Below are positions 59,462-64,000 of a stretch of 64,000 bases of DNA, piece by piece. A program made the position numbers and the translations under genes. The first letter of the stretch is position 1. Each line of letters begins with the position of its first letter. The DNA comes from Actinoplanes sp. DH11 (GTDB lineage: Bacteria; Actinomycetota; Actinomycetes; Mycobacteriales; Micromonosporaceae): contig NZ_JAHWGU010000035.1 of assembly GCF_020873875.1 (NCBI RefSeq), forward strand, positions 1 through 64,000, given 5' to 3'. Under the pieces are notes generated by a model, which did not search any database, was not told where the DNA came from, and saw only the letters and a list, made by a program, of their open reading frames with translations.

Positions 59462-62400
59462 CCGCGGGACGGCCCGCCCGGCTGCGGGTGCTGACGATCG
59501 GGATCGAGCGGTTCGGCCCGGGCGGCGGCACCCTGCTGCCGTTCGCGCCGCAGTGCGCCGACGACGTGGCGAAGGCGCTCGTCGGCTACGGGTACGCGCG
59601 AACCGGCTCGTCCGCCCCGAAAGCCACCGGCAACGGCGTCGAGGATCTGATCCGGGAGGCGTACCTGGCGCTCGACCCTGCCGACCTGCTGATCGTGCAC
59701 GTGGTCAGCCACGGGTATCGGCTGCGCTCCGGCGCCCTGTGCATCCTGGGACCGGACGGGGAACGTACCGGCCTCAACAACGTCGACACCCTGGTCGAGT
59801 GGGTGGAGACGAATGATCATCTGCCCCGTACCCTCTTCCTTCTCGATCTCTGCCACGCCGGGAGCGTGCCGCGCGCCAGTTGGCAGGTGAGTGGCCGGAC
59901 CAAACGGCGGGCCTGGGTGATCGCGGCCTGCGAGGCGAACGAGCTGGCGTACGGCGGACGGTTCAGCCGGGCCGTCGCCGCTGTGCTCCAGACCCTGCAC
60001 GCCGGCGGCCTCGACATCGGGCCGGCCACGCCGTTCATCCCGCTGCCGACCGTCGCCCGGGAGATCCGGCGCGAACTCGTCAACCTGGCGGCCCGGGAGG
60101 GCGGCATGCCGCAGCAGGTCACCGCCAGCCTCGTCGACATCGCCGACGACCCGGTCGACCTGCCGTTCTTCCCGAATCCGGGGTTCGTGCGCGCGCCGAT
60201 CGTGCAGGCGCGCCCGCGGGTGGACAGCGGGATCGAGCCGTTTGTCGCCGACGTGGACGAGGCCTTGGACGCCGGGCATTTCATGACGAGGGCTTCGGGG
60301 TACGGGGGTGCGGCGGCCGGGTGTTTCAGCGGTCGCGAGGACGAGTTGCGGACCCTGTCGGACTGGTTCGACGGCACCGACCACAGCCGGTTGCGGGTGG
60401 TGACCGGTGGCCCCGGGTCGGGCAAGAGCGCGCTTGTCGGTGTGCTGGTCTGCGCGGCGCACCCGGTGCTGAGCGCGGCGACGGAGCCGGTGTGGCGGCA
60501 CGTGCAGCGGGTGCCGCGGGTCAACGGGCGGTTCGCGGCCGTCCACGCGCGCCACCGGACCACGGCCGACGTGATCGCGTCGGTGACCGCGCAGCTCGGC
60601 CTACCGGCGACGGAACCGCCTCGCGAGGCAGTGGCGACGGAACCGCCTCGCGCGGCGCCGGCGGCGGAACCGCCCCGGGCGGCGCCGGCGGCGGAACCGC
60701 TCGTCGCGGCGCTGGCGGCCGGCACCGGGGAGCCGCCGCTGGTGGTGATCGACGCGCTCGACGAGGCCGAGCACCCGGAGGTCCTGGTCACCGACCTGCT
60801 TCTCCCGCTGGCCACCACCGACCGGGCGGACGGCCGCCCGCTCTGCCGGCTGCTCGTCGCGACGCGTCCGTGGGACGAGTTCGGGGGGCTGCTAAGCAGG
60901 GCCGCCGTGATTGACCTCGATCAGGTGCCGGCGGAGCGGCTGGGCCGCGAACTCGATCTCTATGTGTCGCGGTTGCTCTATGCCTTCGATCCCTACGGCA
61001 AGATCGAGTACGCGGCCGTCCGGGCCACGTTCGCCCAGGGTGTCGCGGAGGCCTTGGCTCGCGCGGAGCCGCGTCCGCCGGGGGCGTTCCTGGTGGCCGG
61101 GATGTACGCGCATCACCTGGTGACCGCGTACCGGCCGATCGACGAGACCGCGAAGGTGTGGGAGATCGCCCGCCGGGTCCCGCGCACCCTGGAAGACCTG
61201 CTGGAACTGGACCTGGCGGCGCGGACCGGGACGCCGTGGCTGCGGCCGATCCTGGCGGCCCTGGCGCACGCCCGCGGTGCGGGCATGCCGGCGAGTCTGG
61301 CCGGTGCGGCGGCGCGAGCCTTCATGCCGGGGACGACCGGACCGAGCGCCGCGGAGGTCGGTGAGGTGCTGCACGCCGCCGGGCGCTTCTACCTGCGGCA
61401 GGCCACCGACGACGACGGGACCTCGCTCTACCGGCTCTTCCATCAGGGACTCACCGACCACCTGCGCGACCACCCCGGCCCCGGGGCCGTCAGTGCGGGG
61501 CAGGCACCGGGCGCTGTGTGGGGCGCGATCCTCGATCACCTGGACCCGGGCGGGTGGGGTGTGCGGCGGTGGGAGCTGGCCGAGCCCTACCTGCTGCGGC
61601 ACGCGGTCGCGCACGCCGAGGAGGCCGGTGCGCTGGACGATTTGCTGGACGACGCCGGTTTCCTGGTCGAGGCGGACCCGGTGCAGCTGGCCGGTGCCGG
61701 CGTGGAGTGGCTGCGGGGCGTCGCGGAGGTGGGTGCGGCAGGCGACGACCGGCGCACCGACCTGGCGATCCGGGCCTCCCTCGCCGGTCGCACCGACCTG
61801 GCCGACCGGTTGTCACGGCGGCCGGACGGCAGCGGCGTGCCATGGAGTCCGGCCTGGACGGCAAGCCACCGGAGGCCGGACGGTGGGCTTGCCCAGGTGT
61901 CCTTCGCCGATGTCGGCGACGATGGCTTGATCGGGGTCGCCTACACCGACGGCCGGGTCGACCTGCTGTCCGTGCCGGCCGGCGAAGTGCGGGCGACGAT
62001 CCAGGCCGGCGCCGCACCCACCTTTCTTCAGGTCGGCTTACTCGCCGGACACCGCGTCGTGATCACCGGCCGTGACAGGGTCGAACTGCGAAGTGTGGCC
62101 GACGGGCGCCTGCTGGCCACGGCACCCCGGCCCACCGACCGGGACGCCCGGCTGAGCCTGTGGGAGGAATGGGGCATCCAAGTTGCCGGGACGCCCGCCA
62201 AGAGGTACGCATCGGGCCGCGTCGTCGTCGACGGACGACTGGTCCACGTGGCGCCCACCCCGGACGGCATCCGATTCGCCGAGGAACCGGCACCCCCCGG
62301 CCAGGTAAACGTGCAGTGCGCGGTCGTCGCCGGCGTCCCGCACGCCGTGCGCTACTCCTTCGACGACACCCGTACCTTCTCGATCTGGAACCTGGAAGAC

Positions 62401-63438
62401 ATGTCTCTCGTCCGGACCATCACGTTCGCCGACGGACACCGCGGCGTCTTCTTGGACCATGGCGGCGACCTGCTGGTCCTGTTCCGGGACGCCGTTGTCT
62501 GCCTGCGCGCCGATCCTTCGGACCGCCTGGTGACGCCGCGCCCGGCCGGCGTGCGCCGGTCAGCACCCGCCTCCGCCGAGGAGGTGTTGCGGGATTTCGC
62601 CAATGACATCGACGTGCGGCGATGGATTGGACAGGAGCCGCTACCGGACCCGGACCCGGCCGCGCAGTGGGTGGCCTTCCACCGGGGCCTGCTGCGGGTG
62701 CCGGCCCGGCTTCGCGCCTCCTGGCTCGACCGGATGGAGCCCTTCATCCCGGCGGCCGGCCCGGCCGAGGGCTCCAACGTGTCCAGGGTGGCAGCCGCGG
62801 TGGATCAGCAACTGGTCCTGATTCCCGCCTTCCCGGGGGTGCGCGGTCTGGTGGTGGGCCGGGACCTTCCGCTCGACGAGATGGTGCGGACCGCCCTGGA
62901 CGACTGCATCGAGGACACCTTGGGCATCGCCGTGATCGCGTCTCAGGTCCTGGCTCTCGCCGAGGATCCCCGTGCCCTCTACGCCGAGCGGTCCGGCCTG
63001 GTGAGCCTGTCGACGTCCGCGAAGCCGTTGCGGAGCCATCTGCTCTTCGCCCTGCATGGCCTGCGCCGGAGCCTGACCGCTGTCGGCAGGCTGGACGTCG
63101 CGGACCGCGCTGTCGAGGTGGCCGAGGTCCTCCGCTCGGTGGTGTACCGGCCCACGGTGGCGCCGGACAGCTGGTGGGCCAACGTCCAGGACAGCGCCAC
63201 CGCGTTCGTCCGGGACGCCGCGCAGCGCCACGACAAGGAGTTCCAGGTCGTCGATGTCGAGGTGGGCTGGCCGTACGCGGAGCTCCTCGTCTCGAAAGTT
63301 CTCCTCAACGACATCGCCGTCACGACCGACGACCCCGCCGAGGAGGGCACGGTCCTGCACTGCCTTCGCCCTATCCTCAAGCAGGCCGACGGCAAGGTGT
63401 ATCGCCCGGGCCGTGTCGTCCACGGGCGTGCCCGATGA
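59458..63438 (+). CDS. caspase-STAND-propeller protein, array member 3
   Basis: The 1326-aa protein has caspase His85 in VVSHGYRLRSG and Cys132 in LLDLCHAGSV, the same NTPase with GGPGSGKS and LVVIDALDE, propeller (GRVDLLSVPAGEVRATI) and C-terminal domain (FHRGLLRVPARLRASW; DSWWANVQDSATAFV). Between P-loop and Walker B it has four copies of a nine-residue repeat (ATEPPREAV and variants; bases 60607-60714) not present in its siblings. Start GTGA and stop ATGA overlaps couple it to both neighbours. Confidence 0.9.
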   Translation: MTAGRPARLRVLTIGIERFGPGGGTLLPFAPQCADDVAKALVGYGYARTGSSAPKATGNGVEDLIREAYLALDPADLLIVHVVSHGYRLRSGALCILGPDGERTGLNNVDTLVEWVETNDHLPRTLFLLDLCHAGSVPRASWQVSGRTKRRAWVIAACEANELAYGGRFSRAVAAVLQTLHAGGLDIGPATPFIPLPTVAREIRRELVNLAAREGGMPQQVTASLVDIADDPVDLPFFPNPGFVRAPIVQARPRVDSGIEPFVADVDEALDAGHFMTRASGYGGAAAGCFSGREDELRTLSDWFDGTDHSRLRVVTGGPGSGKSALVGVLVCAAHPVLSAATEPVWRHVQRVPRVNGRFAAVHARHRTTADVIASVTAQLGLPATEPPREAVATEPPRAAPAAEPPRAAPAAEPLVAALAAGTGEPPLVVIDALDEAEHPEVLVTDLLLPLATTDRADGRPLCRLLVATRPWDEFGGLLSRAAVIDLDQVPAERLGRELDLYVSRLLYAFDPYGKIEYAAVRATFAQGVAEALARAEPRPPGAFLVAGMYAHHLVTAYRPIDETAKVWEIARRVPRTLEDLLELDLAARTGTPWLRPILAALAHARGAGMPASLAGAAARAFMPGTTGPSAAEVGEVLHAAGRFYLRQATDDDGTSLYRLFHQGLTDHLRDHPGPGAVSAGQAPGAVWGAILDHLDPGGWGVRRWELAEPYLLRHAVAHAEEAGALDDLLDDAGFLVEADPVQLAGAGVEWLRGVAEVGAAGDDRRTDLAIRASLAGRTDLADRLSRRPDGSGVPWSPAWTASHRRPDGGLAQVSFADVGDDGLIGVAYTDGRVDLLSVPAGEVRATIQAGAAPTFLQVGLLAGHRVVITGRDRVELRSVADGRLLATAPRPTDRDARLSLWEEWGIQVAGTPAKRYASGRVVVDGRLVHVAPTPDGIRFAEEPAPPGQVNVQCAVVAGVPHAVRYSFDDTRTFSIWNLEDMSLVRTITFADGHRGVFLDHGGDLLVLFRDAVVCLRADPSDRLVTPRPAGVRRSAPASAEEVLRDFANDIDVRRWIGQEPLPDPDPAAQWVAFHRGLLRVPARLRASWLDRMEPFIPAAGPAEGSNVSRVAAAVDQQLVLIPAFPGVRGLVVGRDLPLDEMVRTALDDCIEDTLGIAVIASQVLALAEDPRALYAERSGLVSLSTSAKPLRSHLLFALHGLRRSLTAVGRLDVADRAVEVAEVLRSVVYRPTVAPDSWWANVQDSATAFVRDAAQRHDKEFQVVDVEVGWPYAELLVSKVLLNDIAVTTDDPAEEGTVLHCLRPILKQADGKVYRPGRVVHGRAR

Positions 63439-64000
63439 GCGCGGCCGGGAAACCCCGGCTGCGGGCACTCACGATCGGGGTCGGCGAGTTCGGCGGCGCC
63501 CCGGAAGGGCCCGGCGACCGGGGACTGCCGTTCGCGCCGGTGCGGGCCGACGAGGTGGCCGGGGCGCTCGACGCGTACGGGTACGCCCGGCTCACCCTCG
63601 AACCCGGGACGGACCTGTCCGGTGACACGATCGCCGAGCTGATCCGGGGCGCCTGCGAGGGCCTGACCGCCGACGACCTGCTGATCGTGCACGTGGTCAG
63701 CCACGGCTACCTGAACGCCGGCGGCGCGCTGTGCATCCTCGGTCCGGACGGCGTGGAAGCCGGGTTCAACAACGTGGACGCGCTGCTCCAGCGGGTCGAC
63801 AGCGATCCGCGGCTGCCGCGCACCCTGTTCCTGCTGGACCTCTGCGACGCCGGGACCGTGACCCGGGCGCCGTGGCAGCTGACCGCGCTGCGCAACCGCC
63901 GGGCCTGGGTGATCGCGGCGTGCGACGCCAACGCGCGCGCCTTCGCGGGCCGGTTCAGCCGGGCCGTCGCCGGGGTGCTGGAGATGTTGCGCACGGGGAC
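63435..64000 (+). CDS. caspase-STAND-propeller protein, array member 4 (cut by window end)
   Basis: The ATG at 63435 overlaps the member 3 stop. The first 188 residues are a C14 caspase domain like its siblings, with His90 in VVSHGYLNAG and Cys137 in LLDLCDAGTV; here Asp replaces the His that follows the Cys in the other three. The NTPase and later domains lie beyond the window, so only the caspase part is seen. Confidence 0.88.
   Translation, partial: MSAAGKPRLRALTIGVGEFGGAPEGPGDRGLPFAPVRADEVAGALDAYGYARLTLEPGTDLSGDTIAELIRGACEGLTADDLLIVHVVSHGYLNAGGALCILGPDGVEAGFNNVDALLQRVDSDPRLPRTLFLLDLCDAGTVTRAPWQLTALRNRRAWVIAACDANARAFAGRFSRAVAGVLEMLRTG

Noticed and set aside
1..64000. tRNA or rRNA genes
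   Set aside because: I looked for T-loop-like GGTTCGA and 16S/23S conserved blocks and saw no cloverleaf-compatible or rRNA-like stretch.

Overview
The window is about 72% GC, with GTG/ATG starts, 4-bp start/stop overlaps between adjacent genes and strong third-position G/C bias. Together with CBM2-bearing secreted glycoside hydrolases, CebR-type operators and the SpoIIM/RDD/MoxR/DUF58/DUF4350/DUF4129 neighbourhood, this points to an actinobacterial chromosome, most likely Micromonosporaceae (Actinoplanes-like). The genus is inferred; no rRNA or marker gene is present.

Layout. 0.5-11.8 kb: small housekeeping and accessory genes (EamA transporter with divergent CGNR regulator; TetR/DUF3159/Imm63 operon; TPR protein; PepSY protein; a two-component system; a PPOX-like protein), then a head-to-head FAD-monooxygenase/TetR pair that has lost both 5' ends, then a serine hydrolase. 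12.2-21.3 kb: alpha/beta hydrolase, AraC regulator, LuxR-type regulator, secreted GH6 cellulase, ROK repressor, an operon ending in SelO, and a secreted GH5 beta-mannanase. Both polysaccharidases carry a perfect CebR-like palindrome at their promoters. 28.7-33.3 kb: a second ROK regulator, an intracellular GH2 beta-mannosidase with a leaderless-looking promoter, and a LacI-like protein lacking its HTH. With the mannanase these suggest a beta-mannan utilisation route. 34-51.3 kb: beta-carbonic anhydrase, GNAT, hydrolases, a CheY-like regulator, the coupled membrane/DUF4129/DUF4350/MoxR/DUF58 operon, SpoIIM and RDD genes, a Pro/Gln-rich membrane protein, a lipoprotein and a TDT-family transporter.

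Two regions stand out as accessory conflict or cell-death type systems. Locus A (21.4-28.0 kb, minus strand) runs: DivIVA-motif coiled-coil protein, second DivIVA-motif coiled-coil protein, caspase-STAND NTPase-beta-propeller protein of about 1240 aa, serine alpha/beta hydrolase. The last three genes are joined by GTGA start/stop overlaps. Locus B (51.4 kb to the window edge, plus strand) is a tandem array of at least four giant caspase-STAND-propeller proteins, each overlapping the next by 4 bp. All caspase His/Cys dyads are intact. Two array members share a 428-bp identical block, which looks like recent gene conversion.

A second theme is repeats. Several short tandem arrays start at or span stop codons, a 75-bp palindromic element occurs twice, and about 0.9 kb of intergenic DNA (33.3-34.3 kb) is built from inverted-arm repeats. 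All functional calls come from reading translations and motifs; no database search was run.
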